A stretch of DNA of 64,000 nucleotides from Pseudaquidulcibacter sp041917055 (GTDB lineage: Bacteria > Pseudomonadota > Alphaproteobacteria > Caulobacterales > Aquidulcibacteraceae): positions 62,001-126,000 of the forward strand of contig JAYRYJ010000007.1 in assembly GCA_041917055.1 (NCBI GenBank). The letters are read 5' to 3'. This document shows positions 25,989 to 34,541 of the stretch, in pieces. Numbering within the stretch: position 1 is the stretch's first letter; the number at the start of each line of letters is the position of its first letter. The notes under the pieces were generated by a model. It had not been told where the DNA came from, ran no database searches, and was given only the letters and a program-made list of their open reading frames with translations. Made by a program: the position numbers and the translations under genes.

Positions 25989-26415
25989 AAACTAATATTT
26001 TAGCGGTTTGCATCATAACTATTTCGCCGTTTTGGTTTTTGGTTTCACTTTTCATAGTGACAAAACCGCGTTTCGGGTGACTATCTTCAATTTCGGTTAC
26101 AATGCCGAAAACCTGCAGAATATCATCTGGATAAGTTGGTTTGGGCCACGCAAGTTCAATGCGTGTGCCAATCATGCCGCCTGCGACTTTGGGTTCGGAA
26201 TCTATTTGCAATTTCATGGAAATTGCCGCTGTGTGCCAACCACTGGCGGCGAGACCACCAAATAAGCTTTTTTTTGCCGCGACTTCGTCAGTATGAAAAT
26301 ATTGCGGGTCAAATTGCTTGGCGAAATCTATGATTTCGTCTTTGGTAATTTGATAGGTCGCGGTTTGGAACTTTTGTCCAATCGCAAAATCTTCAAAATA
26401 CCATTCACGGCTCAT
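25978..26415 (-). CDS. MaoC-like (R)-specific enoyl-CoA hydratase
   Basis: A 145-residue hotdog protein starting MSREWYFEDFAIGQKF at 26415; upstream in-frame codons lack a ribosome site, and this ATG overlaps the PhnA stop (ATGA). The hydratase-2 motif is FDPQYFHTDEVAAKKSLFGG, with the catalytic Asp and His, followed by LAASGWHTAA. It hydrates trans-2-enoyl-CoA or a related dehydration step. Conserved PKPTYPDD marks the MaoC dehydratase group. It is cotranscribed with the PhnA-domain gene. Confidence 0.85.
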   Translation of the reverse strand: MSREWYFEDFAIGQKFQTATYQITKDEIIDFAKQFDPQYFHTDEVAAKKSLFGGLAASGWHTAAISMKLQIDSEPKVAGGMIGTRIELAWPKPTYPDDILQVFGIVTEIEDSHPKRGFVTMKSETKNQNGEIVMMQTAKILVFKK

Positions 26416-26639
26416 GCTTTTTTGACAAATTCGGTGCGCAAAACCAGACCGCGCACTTTTTCGACATTGCATTCAATTTCGTCTTCATTATCAGTAAGAC
26501 GAATATTCTTTGCAACAGTGCCGCGTTTCAAAGTGACGCCGCCCGAACCCTTAACTTTAAGGTCTTTAATAAGGGAAACGCTATCGCCGTCTTTAAGTCG
26601 GTTGCCGTTTGCGTCTTTAACAATTAATTCGTCACTCAT
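26412..26639 (-). CDS. PhnA/YjdN C-terminal domain protein
   Basis: A 75-residue protein starting at the ATG at 26639 after GAGGC. It consists only of the PhnA (YjdN) C-terminal domain, an SH3-like barrel: VKDANGNRLKDGDSVSLIKD, then LKVKGSGGVTLKRGT and NIRLTDNEDEIEC. The N-terminal zinc ribbon of longer homologues is missing, as in many alphaproteobacteria. Despite the name, the family is not a phosphonoacetate hydrolase and its role is unknown. Confidence 0.85.
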   Translation of the reverse strand: MSDELIVKDANGNRLKDGDSVSLIKDLKVKGSGGVTLKRGTVAKNIRLTDNEDEIECNVEKVRGLVLRTEFVKKA

Positions 26640-26646
26640 AATAGCC

Positions 26647-27879
26647 TCAATGAACAATGCGCGCGGGTTCGTCGCGCGTTACAAAAATTGCACCCAATAG
26701 GGCGATAAATATCAATATCGATGACAAAAGCATAGCCGCACCCGGGATATGTAAAACAGCGCCTTCGGAAATAAAATAGGAAAAAATATGCGAGAAAATT
26801 GGCGGGCCGACAATTCCGGCGGTCGCGGTCATTGAACCTAATGCGCCTTGCAATCTGCCTTGCTCCGATGGGCTAACTTTAGAGGTCAAATAGGCCTGTA
26901 TAGAGGCGCCATAAACGCCCCAAAGCGCGGCACACATAATTGCAAAAACAATGTAGCGCACATCAGTGATTAGACCATAACCTGCAAAACCTAACGCGCC
27001 GCAAATCAAGCCCAAATATAAGGCATTTTTTTCGCCAATCGCGCCAACAATTCGTTTCACCAAGCCGCCTTGAACAATAACGCCCGAAATGCCAACTACC
27101 ATCATTAGATAACCGGCTTCTTTTGGCCCCCAGTGGAAGCGATAGGCGGCATAAAGAACGAATGTCGCAGGCAATGCAACATGGGCGATGTCATTGATAT
27201 ATTTTATTATTGCCAAGGCCGATACTTTTGGATTGTCACGAAAAAATGCCAAAGAACCAATAGGATTGGCCTTAACCCATGAAAATTCGGTGCGTTTTTC
27301 TGGTGGCAGGCTTTCTTGTAAATTGAAAAAGCCATAGGCACTTGATGCAAATGAAACAACGGCAGCCGCCCATAATGGCAATTGCAAATTAATGCCGCCC
27401 AATATTGCCCCGACCGCAGGCCCAAGCACAAAGCCCAAACCGAATGCCGCGCCCAAAATGCCAAATTTAGACGCGCGCTTTGCGGGTTCAACCGTATCGG
27501 CAATATAGGCATAGGCAGTCGAAACCGAACCTGAAACAATTCCCGATAAAATCCGCGAAACCAATAAAACCCATAAATTGGGTGCCATAGCACCAATCAC
27601 AAAAGCAATGCCCTGACCGAAATTTGAAACCAAAAATATCGGCTTTCGCCCAAAATGGTCAGATAGTGAACCCAAAACCGGAGAAGAAAAGAATTGCGCA
27701 GTCGCCCAACCCGTTGCAAACCAACCCGCAACCACGGCGGCATGGGAAATATCCCCGCCCGATAATTTATTTATCAAATGCGGCATGATGGGAATGATTA
27801 TGCCAATAGAAAGCATATCAAGCGCCACAGTCAAAAATACAAAGAAAAACCCTGAATTGGCTTTGTTGTTATTCATCAC
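26647..27879 (-). CDS. Major facilitator transporter, TetA-like drug exporter
   Basis: A 410-residue protein with 12 hydrophobic segments. The MFS motif A lies in GSLSDHFGRKPIFLVS between spans 2 and 3; the span-1 motif LDMLSIGIIIPIMP and the motif C-like LGFVLGPAVGAILGG place it in the tetracycline-resistance-type proton antiporters. The substrate is unknown, as most chromosomal members are not true tetracycline pumps. It starts at GTG 27879 or the adjacent ATG 27876, and ends 7 bases before the PhnA-domain gene. Confidence 0.85.
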   Translation of the reverse strand: MMNNNKANSGFFFVFLTVALDMLSIGIIIPIMPHLINKLSGGDISHAAVVAGWFATGWATAQFFSSPVLGSLSDHFGRKPIFLVSNFGQGIAFVIGAMAPNLWVLLVSRILSGIVSGSVSTAYAYIADTVEPAKRASKFGILGAAFGLGFVLGPAVGAILGGINLQLPLWAAAVVSFASSAYGFFNLQESLPPEKRTEFSWVKANPIGSLAFFRDNPKVSALAIIKYINDIAHVALPATFVLYAAYRFHWGPKEAGYLMMVVGISGVIVQGGLVKRIVGAIGEKNALYLGLICGALGFAGYGLITDVRYIVFAIMCAALWGVYGASIQAYLTSKVSPSEQGRLQGALGSMTATAGIVGPPIFSHIFSYFISEGAVLHIPGAAMLLSSILIFIALLGAIFVTRDEPARIVH

Positions 27880-27926
27880 CTGCCTTTGCCTTTTATGCGA
27901 TTAAATTGCAAGTGGGAATGGCAAAG

Positions 27927-28223
27927 TCACCCCGCCCGTTTTAGGGATTCTATGGTTTTTATTGGGTCATTCGCGACAAGCCTCAAAAGCGCAGCGGCGG
28001 GCCCTGTCGGTGTGCGACGTTTTTGTTCCCAGTTTTGCAAAGTTTTCACGCTAACTCGTAAAACTGAAGCAAATTCGTTTTGTGATAAACCAGTTTTTTC
28101 GCGCGTCTCGCGCACGGATTTTGAATTTACGACAAATTTTCGCGAAGCAGCGATTTTGCCATTAGAAATATCGCGCGCTTCTTCAAGGCTTTGTTTTAAT
28201 TCTTCAAATAATTCTTTGTCCAT
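27927..28223 (-). CDS. HTH antitoxin (HigA/NadS-like)
   Basis: A 98-residue protein starting at the ATG at 28223 (MDKELFEELKQSLEEARD). A Cro/CI-type helix-turn-helix is visible at SVRETREKTGLSQNEFAS and SVKTLQNWEQKRRTPTGP. It follows the toxin gene directly, the toxin-first order typical of HigBA systems. It should neutralise the toxin and repress the pair through the inverted repeat at 28563-28579. Confidence 0.85.
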   Translation of the reverse strand: MDKELFEELKQSLEEARDISNGKIAASRKFVVNSKSVRETREKTGLSQNEFASVLRVSVKTLQNWEQKRRTPTGPAAALLRLVANDPIKTIESLKRAG

Positions 28224-28240
28224 GTTCAAATTCCAATTAC

Positions 28241-28552
28241 TCAAATGCCTTTTACGAATTGTGCCAAAATTGCGGTTTCGCTTTTAGTCAAATTGTCCTT
28301 TTTGGACTTGGGATATGCGGTAAGCATAAAAATCTGATTGCGGGCGTTTACAAAATAGTAAATCACGCGAATCCCACCACTCTTGCCTCTATTTCCTGTC
28401 GCACACCGAATTTTCCTAATTCCGCCGCCACCCTTAATTAGCGAACCCGCTTCAGGGTTTTCGCTCAAGAGAATTTGTAAGTCCAAATATTCTTCATGCG
28501 TAAGATACTCATCAATACGTTTTGTGAAAATCGAGGTTTCGATAAATTCCAT
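28241..28552 (-). CDS. RelE/HigB-family toxin
   Basis: A 103-residue protein with the RelE-superfamily layout: an N-terminal helix pair (IFTKRIDEYLTHEEYLDLQ), GAGSLIKG-like EAGSLIKGGGGIRKIR, then strands GKSGGIRVIYYFVNARNQI and LTAYPKSKKDNLTKSE. Arg and Lys residues in these strands are those used for mRNA cleavage on the ribosome in the family. Relatives are annotated as HigB/RelE partners of NadS-type antitoxins. It is the first gene of the pair. Confidence 0.85.
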   Translation of the reverse strand: MEFIETSIFTKRIDEYLTHEEYLDLQILLSENPEAGSLIKGGGGIRKIRCATGNRGKSGGIRVIYYFVNARNQIFMLTAYPKSKKDNLTKSETAILAQFVKGI

Positions 28553-28562
28553 GATTGAAGAT

Positions 28563-28579
28563 ATACGCCATTGGCGGAT
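28563..28579. promoter_or_regulatory. Inverted repeat upstream of the HigBA-type pair
   Basis: ATACGCCA-T-TGGCGGAT is an 8-base inverted repeat with one mismatch, 10 bases before the toxin start. It is a likely operator for autorepression by the HTH antitoxin. Confidence 0.55.
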
Positions 28580-28599
28580 AAATCAAGGAAAAATTCTTT

Positions 28600-29505
28600 C
28601 TACAAATCCCGCACCGAAAAAGTATCACAAACATCGGGATTGCCGCTGTTCATGCCTTTTACAAACCATTCGGCGCGTTGTTTTGATGTGCCGTGTGTGA
28701 AGCTATCGGGAACGGCATAACCTTGGGCGCGCTTTTGCAATCTGTCATCGCCAACGGCAGCCGCAGCGCCAAGGGCCTCCTCAACATCACCTTGTTCAAT
28801 TTGTGCGCTTACACCTTTGGCCCATGTGCCTGCTAAACAATCAGCCTGTAATTCAAGGCGAACGGCAATTGAATCTGCGCCTTTGTTTTCACCATTGCGT
28901 GACATTGCTTTGTGTGCCTTTGGCAAAATTCCTAATTGGTTTTGAACATGATGCCCAATTTCATGCGCGATTACATAGGCTTGGGCAAAATCGCCCGACG
29001 CCCCCAAAGAACGGTGCATTTCGTCAAAGAAATCAATGTCGAGATAGACTTTTTCATCACCCGGGCAATAAAATGGGCCGGTTGCGCCCGATGCCGTGCC
29101 GCATGGCGATTGTGTGCGCCCACGAAACATTACCAAAACCGGTTCTTGATATTTCTCGCCATTTTGCGTGAAATAGGCTTTCCAATAATCTTCAGTCGAA
29201 CCAAGGACATTGGCAACACGATTTGCTGTTCTATCTTCTTCTGCATTGGTCGAGGCATTTGAATTACCGCCTTGAGATTGGAAACCCGCATCGGATACAC
29301 CGCCGGATTGCATTACAGGGCCAAGAAGATTCTTGCCGCCGCCAAACAGGAACAGCAAAATCATAATTATGATAAAGCCAAACCCGCCGCCCGTGCGAAT
29401 TGGAACACCGCCGCCAAACGGACTATCACCAAAAGAACCAAAACCACCGCCATCATCACGGCGATCTTCAATATTCATGGAACGGCGAAACTCTTCATCA
29501 CGCAT
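28600..29505 (-). CDS. Neutral zinc metallopeptidase (YpfJ family)
   Basis: A 301-residue protein of the PF04228 zinc-peptidase family. It has a Gly-rich cytosolic head, one membrane helix (about residues 43-56) and an extracytoplasmic domain with HEIGHH (zinc ligands at the two His of HExxH), a LELQADCLAG segment supplying the third ligand, and the family motif PFYCPGDEKVYLD. The ATG at 29505 is preferred to the TTG two codons earlier and follows AAAGGGG. Substrates of this family are unknown; envelope quality control is a guess. It is cotranscribed after the lytic transglycosylase. Confidence 0.9.
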   Translation of the reverse strand: MRDEEFRRSMNIEDRRDDGGGFGSFGDSPFGGGVPIRTGGGFGFIIIMILLFLFGGGKNLLGPVMQSGGVSDAGFQSQGGNSNASTNAEEDRTANRVANVLGSTEDYWKAYFTQNGEKYQEPVLVMFRGRTQSPCGTASGATGPFYCPGDEKVYLDIDFFDEMHRSLGASGDFAQAYVIAHEIGHHVQNQLGILPKAHKAMSRNGENKGADSIAVRLELQADCLAGTWAKGVSAQIEQGDVEEALGAAAAVGDDRLQKRAQGYAVPDSFTHGTSKQRAEWFVKGMNSGNPDVCDTFSVRDL

Positions 29506-29535
29506 GGTCAAACCCCTTTGCGAGATTAATTAACT

Positions 29536-31104
29536 TTATTTCGCTTTCAAGGCAATTGTGTTTGCAGCGCTGCCAAACATAGTTCTTGGATCGTCTTGCG
29601 GTTCATATTGTGGGACTTTACCTTGTGCCAATTTTTTAAGACTTGGCGCATTTTGACCAAGCCGCTTGTGATAAATCCATAAATTCGCCATGACTTTTTT
29701 GACATAATCGCGCGATTGTTCATTGGGAATGGTTTCAATGAACATCAAAGTATCTTGCCCCTTAATCATGCGTTTTTGCCATGAATTTAGATTGCCGGGG
29801 CCCGCATTATAAGCAACTAGAACCTTGGGAATTGAGGATTCGGTGACATTCAAATTCAAAAGATATTCAAGGTAATTTTCGCCCAAAGTGACATTGGTTT
29901 TTTGATTATTCAAAAGCGCTGGATTGGCACGAAATGCCGGATTTTTGGCAAGCCAGGCCGCAGTTGATGGCATTATTTGCATCAAACCCCGCGCACCCGC
30001 ATAAGAAACGGCTGTTGAATTAAAGCGGCTTTCTTGGCGCATTATTGCGTAAATCAAAGCTCTATCCAAGACAAATTCATTTCCGTGTGGTGTGATTTCG
30101 CTTATGGGATAGGATTTCACGATAGCGGTAAAATTATCGCCTTTATCGATTTGATTTTCCAAATCGTCAAATCCCAAAGCCAGAGCCAATTGGTAAAATC
30201 CTAATGCATGTGCGCCATCATCGGTTTTATAAGCGATGTCCAGCTGTTTGTGGCAAAGCGCAATTTCTTCAATTTCGCAAAGCGCCAATGCGGCTTTAAC
30301 ATTAAGATTATTATTGATTAGTTTCTTGACCAAAGCGGCCTGAGAATTTTGTGACGGAATTAGGAAATCATCCCAAATCCCCAATTTTTCCTTTGCCAAT
30401 TGGCCATAAAAAGTGAATTCAAAATTTGACGCAATTTTTAAATAATGGTCTTCCAAAAAGCCATTGCCAATTTTTTGTGCGGCGCGCGACGCCCAAAAAG
30501 CGGACTGTGCGGCGGTTTCAGCATCAGTTTGGCGCCAATTTGCGGCGAAAGATAAATGCAATAATGCTTGGTCAAAATCGCCCATGCGATAGGCGGCAAG
30601 GCCGCAGTAATATGCCTTTAGGCCACCAATGGGCGTGTTCAAATAATCTTTGGAGCGCGCGATTGTTTTAGTATCATTTCCCGAAAAAAATGCCGATTTG
30701 ATATTTTGAATTTCGACCTTTTCCGCAGTGCCGATTTTGACCGACGGTGCTAATAGCTGAGTTTTATTCTTAGAGGTTATATGCTGAATTTTATCACTTT
30801 TTTGTATTTCACTTAAAGGAATAATTAAAGAGGTCAATTCGGCTTTTGATGCGCCATTTGCGATTGCTTCGTCAATAATTAAATTGCGCAAAACTTGGTT
30901 TTCTAGTTTCGGGATTTCGGATTTCAAATATGCCAAATCATGCTTGCGCGCTGCAATCAACAAATCTTTTATTTTGACGTCTCCACTGACGACTGGCGAT
31001 GCGAAAGCCACGCCAATGCCGCAAATCGCGAAAATAAATGAAAGGAATATACGAAACACATTTCCGACTATTCTGATTTTATTTAATATTGGATTAAGCA
31101 ACAT
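29536..31104 (-). CDS. Soluble lytic murein transglycosylase
   Basis: A 522-residue periplasmic enzyme with a signal peptide (about residues 1-36, ending AFASP). The middle is the superhelical SLT U/L-type domain. The catalytic SLT domain has the acid E358 in IMRQESRFNSTAVSYAGARG, followed by LMQIMPSTA and, later, VAYNAGPGNLNSW. It cleaves the MurNAc-GlcNAc bond to form 1,6-anhydro ends. Family 1 (Slt70-like) fits best, although it is shorter than E. coli Slt. Confidence 0.92.
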   Translation of the reverse strand: MLLNPILNKIRIVGNVFRIFLSFIFAICGIGVAFASPVVSGDVKIKDLLIAARKHDLAYLKSEIPKLENQVLRNLIIDEAIANGASKAELTSLIIPLSEIQKSDKIQHITSKNKTQLLAPSVKIGTAEKVEIQNIKSAFFSGNDTKTIARSKDYLNTPIGGLKAYYCGLAAYRMGDFDQALLHLSFAANWRQTDAETAAQSAFWASRAAQKIGNGFLEDHYLKIASNFEFTFYGQLAKEKLGIWDDFLIPSQNSQAALVKKLINNNLNVKAALALCEIEEIALCHKQLDIAYKTDDGAHALGFYQLALALGFDDLENQIDKGDNFTAIVKSYPISEITPHGNEFVLDRALIYAIMRQESRFNSTAVSYAGARGLMQIMPSTAAWLAKNPAFRANPALLNNQKTNVTLGENYLEYLLNLNVTESSIPKVLVAYNAGPGNLNSWQKRMIKGQDTLMFIETIPNEQSRDYVKKVMANLWIYHKRLGQNAPSLKKLAQGKVPQYEPQDDPRTMFGSAANTIALKAK

Positions 31105-31166
31105 TTTGCGAAATTGATTTGAACCCTCACAAAAATTGGAATAGGGCTTTGACCAAGGAGTTATTT

Positions 31167-31604
31167 ATGAAAAACCTCATAATCGCACTGGCCTTTTTGC
31201 CTAGCTTTGCCTTTTCACAAGATTTAGCCGTAAATTCGTGCACTTCATGGCGTAATTTGCAGGGCTGTAAAATTGACATAGGTACGAAATATAATGCCGC
31301 GAATATCAAGGCCGCATTAAGCGACGGCGTTGAACTGGGTGCAAAAATTAGCGAAAATTCCAATATCGGGATTTATAATTTTGATGTTACCCAAGCCGGA
31401 ATTTATGATGTGAAAGTTTCGGCAAAAGCCTGGATAGATGTTTTTCAAGACGGTCAAAAACTGAAATCTGCTGGCTTTAGCGAACCTAAGGACAATGGCT
31501 GGGTTTTCAAAATTGTTCGTTTCAACCTTGAAAATCGCAAGGCGACATTGGTAGTTTCCGGCGCTGTCCCTGAAAATATATCGTTGGAAATTGTGAAGGA
31601 ATAA
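31167..31604 (+). CDS. Small secreted protein of unknown function
   Basis: Not recognised. It has 145 residues, starting at the ATG at 31167 with AAGGAG 7 bases upstream. It begins with a clear Sec signal peptide, MKNLIIALAFLPSFAFSQ. The mature part is rich in beta-strand patterns (YNFDVTQAGIYDVKVSAKAW, then FKIVRFNLENRKATLVVSG), with two Cys in NSCTSWRNLQGCK that may form a disulfide, suggesting a small beta-sandwich. It lies 2 bases before the MBL hydrolase gene in one operon. Confidence 0.7.
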   Translation: MKNLIIALAFLPSFAFSQDLAVNSCTSWRNLQGCKIDIGTKYNAANIKAALSDGVELGAKISENSNIGIYNFDVTQAGIYDVKVSAKAWIDVFQDGQKLKSAGFSEPKDNGWVFKIVRFNLENRKATLVVSGAVPENISLEIVKE

Positions 31605-31606
31605 TA

Positions 31607-32269
31607 ATGTCACAACCAATTTCTGCCGCCATTATTCCGGTCACGCCCTTTGAACAAAACTGCACACTCATCTGGGATAATGAGAGCAAAGAGGGTGTTT
31701 TTGTCGATCCGGGTGGTGAGGCAGATAAATTAATTGAAGTCGCCAAAAAACATGGCGTAAAAATCAAGGAATTATGGGTTACCCATGGGCATTTAGACCA
31801 TGCCGGCGGGGCAATGGAATTGGCGCGCAAATTGGGTGTGAAAATCATTGGCCCACATAAGGACGATGAATTTTGGCTATCGCAAATTCGTGCGTCATGG
31901 GAAAAATACGGTTTTCAAAATATGGGTGAAGACTGTACACCTGATCAGTTTTTGAATGATGGTGACACGGTTTCGTTTGGCAAATTTAATTTTGAAGTCG
32001 TTCATTGCCCTGGTCATACCCCTGGTCATGTCGCCTTTATCAATAAGGATTTGAAATTGGCGTTTGTTGGCGATTTATTGTTTCAAGGTTCAATCGGGCG
32101 CACTGATTTTCCCAAGGGAAATCATCAGGATTTGATAAATTCAATCACCCAAAAACTCTGGCCCTTTGGTGCGGATATTCAATTTGTCCCTGGGCATGGT
32201 CAAATGTCCACTTTCGGTATTGAACGCGCACAAAACCCCTTTGTCGGTGATAGGGCCTTGGGCAAATGA
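31607..32269 (+). CDS. Metallo-beta-lactamase fold hydrolase (YcbL/glyoxalase II-like)
   Basis: A 220-residue MBL-fold protein with the full zinc site: THGHLDHAGG (HxHxDH), HCPGHTPGHV, FVGDLLFQGSIGRTD and FVPGHG. The short length and the missing C-terminal substrate domain match the YcbL branch rather than true GloB. It probably hydrolyses glutathione thioesters. Its stop overlaps the start of the 2-hydroxyacid dehydrogenase (ATGA). Confidence 0.88.
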   Translation: MSQPISAAIIPVTPFEQNCTLIWDNESKEGVFVDPGGEADKLIEVAKKHGVKIKELWVTHGHLDHAGGAMELARKLGVKIIGPHKDDEFWLSQIRASWEKYGFQNMGEDCTPDQFLNDGDTVSFGKFNFEVVHCPGHTPGHVAFINKDLKLAFVGDLLFQGSIGRTDFPKGNHQDLINSITQKLWPFGADIQFVPGHGQMSTFGIERAQNPFVGDRALGK

Positions 32270-33192
32270 TAGTCCTGCCGCACAAATTCCATTTAAATGA
32301 AAAGCCGCGCTTTGAAGAAATCGCACCGACTTTTTTTGGGTGGGAATTGTTGGAGAATCCACAAAATTTCGCGCTAGACGAAATTCAAATCATGGTCGCC
32401 AATGGTGGTGAATGGGTTGATGAGAAATATTTTGAAATTTTACCAAATCTGAAAGTCGTTTTCGTTTCGGCGGTCGGGCATGACGCTTTGAACAAAGATC
32501 TATGCCGCGAAAAAGGCGTTATTGTTACAAATGCACCCAATATAAATACCGACGATGTCGCAGATTTAGCCATGGGGCTTTTGATTTGCGGCGAACGCAA
32601 TATTATTGAAGCAGATAGACTAATTAGGGCAGGGGAATGGTCTCGCGCCGAAAAACTAGTGCCGTCTTTTCGTTTGCGCGGCAGGGTTTTGGGCATTTAT
32701 GGCATGGGGGCGATTGGATTGGAAATTGCCAAACGCGCTGTGCCATTTGGTCTTGAAGTGATTTGGCACGGGCGCAATCCAAAGCTAGAAATCGGTTTTG
32801 AATATGTGCCGACCTTAAAAGAACTTGCCGCGCGTTGCGATATTTTGATGGTATCTTGTGCCTTGAATGACGAAACCCGTGGTTCGGTGAATGCAGAAAT
32901 TATTGATGCTTTGGGTAAAGATGGTGTCCTGATAAATATTGCGCGCGGTGCTATTGTCGATGAAGCCGCACTTTTATCGTCGTTGCAGGAAAAACGGATT
33001 CTGGGGGCGGGGCTTGATGTTTTTGACCCTGAGCCGACGGATGGTAATAAATGGCTTGGCCTTGAAAATACGGTTTTGACACCGCATTTTTCGGGAAAAA
33101 CCCGTGCAGCCCGTGAACAGGCAATGATTATGACAATTGCCAATATTAAACGTTTTTTGAAGGGTGAAGAAATTCACAATAGAATATTATGA
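32266..33192 (+). CDS. D-isomer-specific 2-hydroxyacid dehydrogenase
   Basis: A 308-residue NAD(P)-dependent oxidoreductase. The Rossmann motif is LGIYGMGAIGLEIAKRA. The catalytic Arg is in INIARGAIVDEAAL, the Glu in FDPEPTDG, and the His in VLTPHFSG. TDDVADLAMGLL marks the start of the cofactor domain. Glyoxylate/hydroxypyruvate reductase-type activity is likely. It is coupled by ATGA overlaps to the genes on both sides. Confidence 0.85.
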   Translation: MIVLPHKFHLNEKPRFEEIAPTFFGWELLENPQNFALDEIQIMVANGGEWVDEKYFEILPNLKVVFVSAVGHDALNKDLCREKGVIVTNAPNINTDDVADLAMGLLICGERNIIEADRLIRAGEWSRAEKLVPSFRLRGRVLGIYGMGAIGLEIAKRAVPFGLEVIWHGRNPKLEIGFEYVPTLKELAARCDILMVSCALNDETRGSVNAEIIDALGKDGVLINIARGAIVDEAALLSSLQEKRILGAGLDVFDPEPTDGNKWLGLENTVLTPHFSGKTRAAREQAMIMTIANIKRFLKGEEIHNRIL

Positions 33193-34463
33193 GTGAAATT
33201 GTCGAAATCCTAAAAATTGGTCACGAAGGTGATGGCATCGCCGAAATAAATGGCGAGGCGGTATATGTGCCATTCACTTTGGCAGGGGAAAAAGTGCGTA
33301 TTGAGCGCAATGGCAATAAAGGCGCTTTATTGGAAATTATCGAGGCCGCGCCCGAACGTGTTACACCAATCTGCCAATATTTCACCAAATGCGGCGGCTG
33401 CAAATTCCAACACATGCCACAAGAGGCAATAAATGATTGGAAATCTGAAAAAATCGCAAATGCGCTTGGTGCTAACGGAATAAATCCTCCCCCGTTTACG
33501 GGGGAGGGGGACCGTGTGAAACACGGTGGAGGGAGTGCGTCAGTTACCCCCGCATTCGCAGGCGGTCGTAGGCGCGCGAAATTCAATGCAAAGCGCGCAG
33601 GACAATTGCAATTCGGCTTTATGGCGGCGGCATCAAATGAAATTGTTGAGATTGACGCCTGTCCAATTCTTGCCCCGACTTTATCGGCCTCAATCCCCAA
33701 AGTGCGGGAATTGGTGCGTTCCTTGACCCAAGGTAATGAGAATATTGGGGTACAAGTTACAGCAACCGATACCGGCCTCGATATTGATTTATCAGGCTTT
33801 AAGGCGATTTCAAAATTCAATCGTGGTGAATTGGAAAACTTGGCACGCGCCTGCCAGGCCGCGGAAATTGCACGCCTTACAATTAATGGGGAAGAGGCCT
33901 TTATGAATAATGCCCCGATTTTGCGCATGGGTAAAGCGATTGTCAATTTGCCTGCCAATGCGTTTTTGCAAGCAACAGCAGATTGCGAAACTAAATTGGG
34001 CGATACAATTATGGAATGGCTTGGAAAAGCCAAGCGCGCGATTGATTTGTTTTCCGGCATCGGCACTTTTTCTTTCCGCCTTAAAGAAAAATGCGAAACC
34101 ACCTCCTATGAAATGAACCAAGAAGCGATTTTTGCTTTGAATAATGCCGCCAAAGCGCTGGCGGGCGGACACACCTTAAAAGGTTTTTCGCGCGATTTAT
34201 TTCGCGTTCCGGTTTCACCATTGGAAATGAAGAATATTGATGTCATTGTCCTCGACCCAGCGCGGGCGGGGGCCGAGGCACAAGTGAAACAAATTGTGCG
34301 CGCTAAAGTCGGCAAAGTGATTTATGCATCGTGTGAACCAACAAGTTTTGCGCGCGATGCAAAAATATTGATTGAGGGCGGATATAAATTCAAAAACTTG
34401 CGCGCCTTTGACCAATTCCAGTTTTCAACGCACGTCGAATTGGTGGCATTGTTTGAAAAATAA
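33189..34463 (+). CDS. 23S rRNA (uracil-5-)-methyltransferase family protein (RlmD/RumA-like)
   Basis: A 424-residue SAM-dependent RNA m5U methyltransferase. It starts with a TRAM-like barrel, then a four-Cys Fe-S site (C62, C68, C71 in KCGGCKFQ, and C158 in DACP). The SAM site is DLFSGIGTFSF (286-296), then LDPARAG (355-361), and the catalytic Cys is C382 in YASCEPTSFARD. Residues about 99-126 (NPPPFTGEGDRVKHGGG and following) are encoded by a palindromic repeat inserted in frame in the linker before RRRAKF. The core motifs are intact, so the enzyme is probably active. Confidence 0.88.
   Translation: MSEIVEILKIGHEGDGIAEINGEAVYVPFTLAGEKVRIERNGNKGALLEIIEAAPERVTPICQYFTKCGGCKFQHMPQEAINDWKSEKIANALGANGINPPPFTGEGDRVKHGGGSASVTPAFAGGRRRAKFNAKRAGQLQFGFMAAASNEIVEIDACPILAPTLSASIPKVRELVRSLTQGNENIGVQVTATDTGLDIDLSGFKAISKFNRGELENLARACQAAEIARLTINGEEAFMNNAPILRMGKAIVNLPANAFLQATADCETKLGDTIMEWLGKAKRAIDLFSGIGTFSFRLKEKCETTSYEMNQEAIFALNNAAKALAGGHTLKGFSRDLFRVPVSPLEMKNIDVIVLDPARAGAEAQVKQIVRAKVGKVIYASCEPTSFARDAKILIEGGYKFKNLRAFDQFQFSTHVELVALFEK
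33481..33541. repeat. Single copy of the GC-rich palindromic element, in frame within the methyltransferase gene
   Basis: CCTCCCCCG-TTTA-CGGGGGAGG (33486-33507) is followed by ACCGTGT-GAA-ACACGGT (33511-33527) and GGAGGGAGTGCGTC. It matches copy two at 10119-10057 read in reverse, starting from the same TAAATCCTCCC boundary. Just downstream, CCCCCGCATTCGCAGGCGG may be part of a second repeat type. Confidence 0.8.
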
Positions 34464-34485
34464 AAATGACCGAAATGGTCGTTTT
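34463..34485 (+). terminator. Possible terminator after the methyltransferase operon
   Basis: AAAATGACC-GAAAT-GGTCGTTTT forms a nine-pair stem with one mismatch, right at the stop codon of the methyltransferase gene, with a four-T tail inside the stem. It may stop transcription before the convergent ACP-like genes. Confidence 0.4.
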
Positions 34486-34541
34486 CAAGTTTCACAAGGC
34501 TGTCGTTTTTGTTCAACGGCCGCAAAGCTAGCATTAAAGAA

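Noticed and set aside
33221..34102. Long open frame on the minus strand opposite the RNA methyltransferase gene
   Set aside because: It mirrors the codons of a gene with clear family motifs, has no recognisable domain and includes the translated palindromic repeat; it is a shadow.
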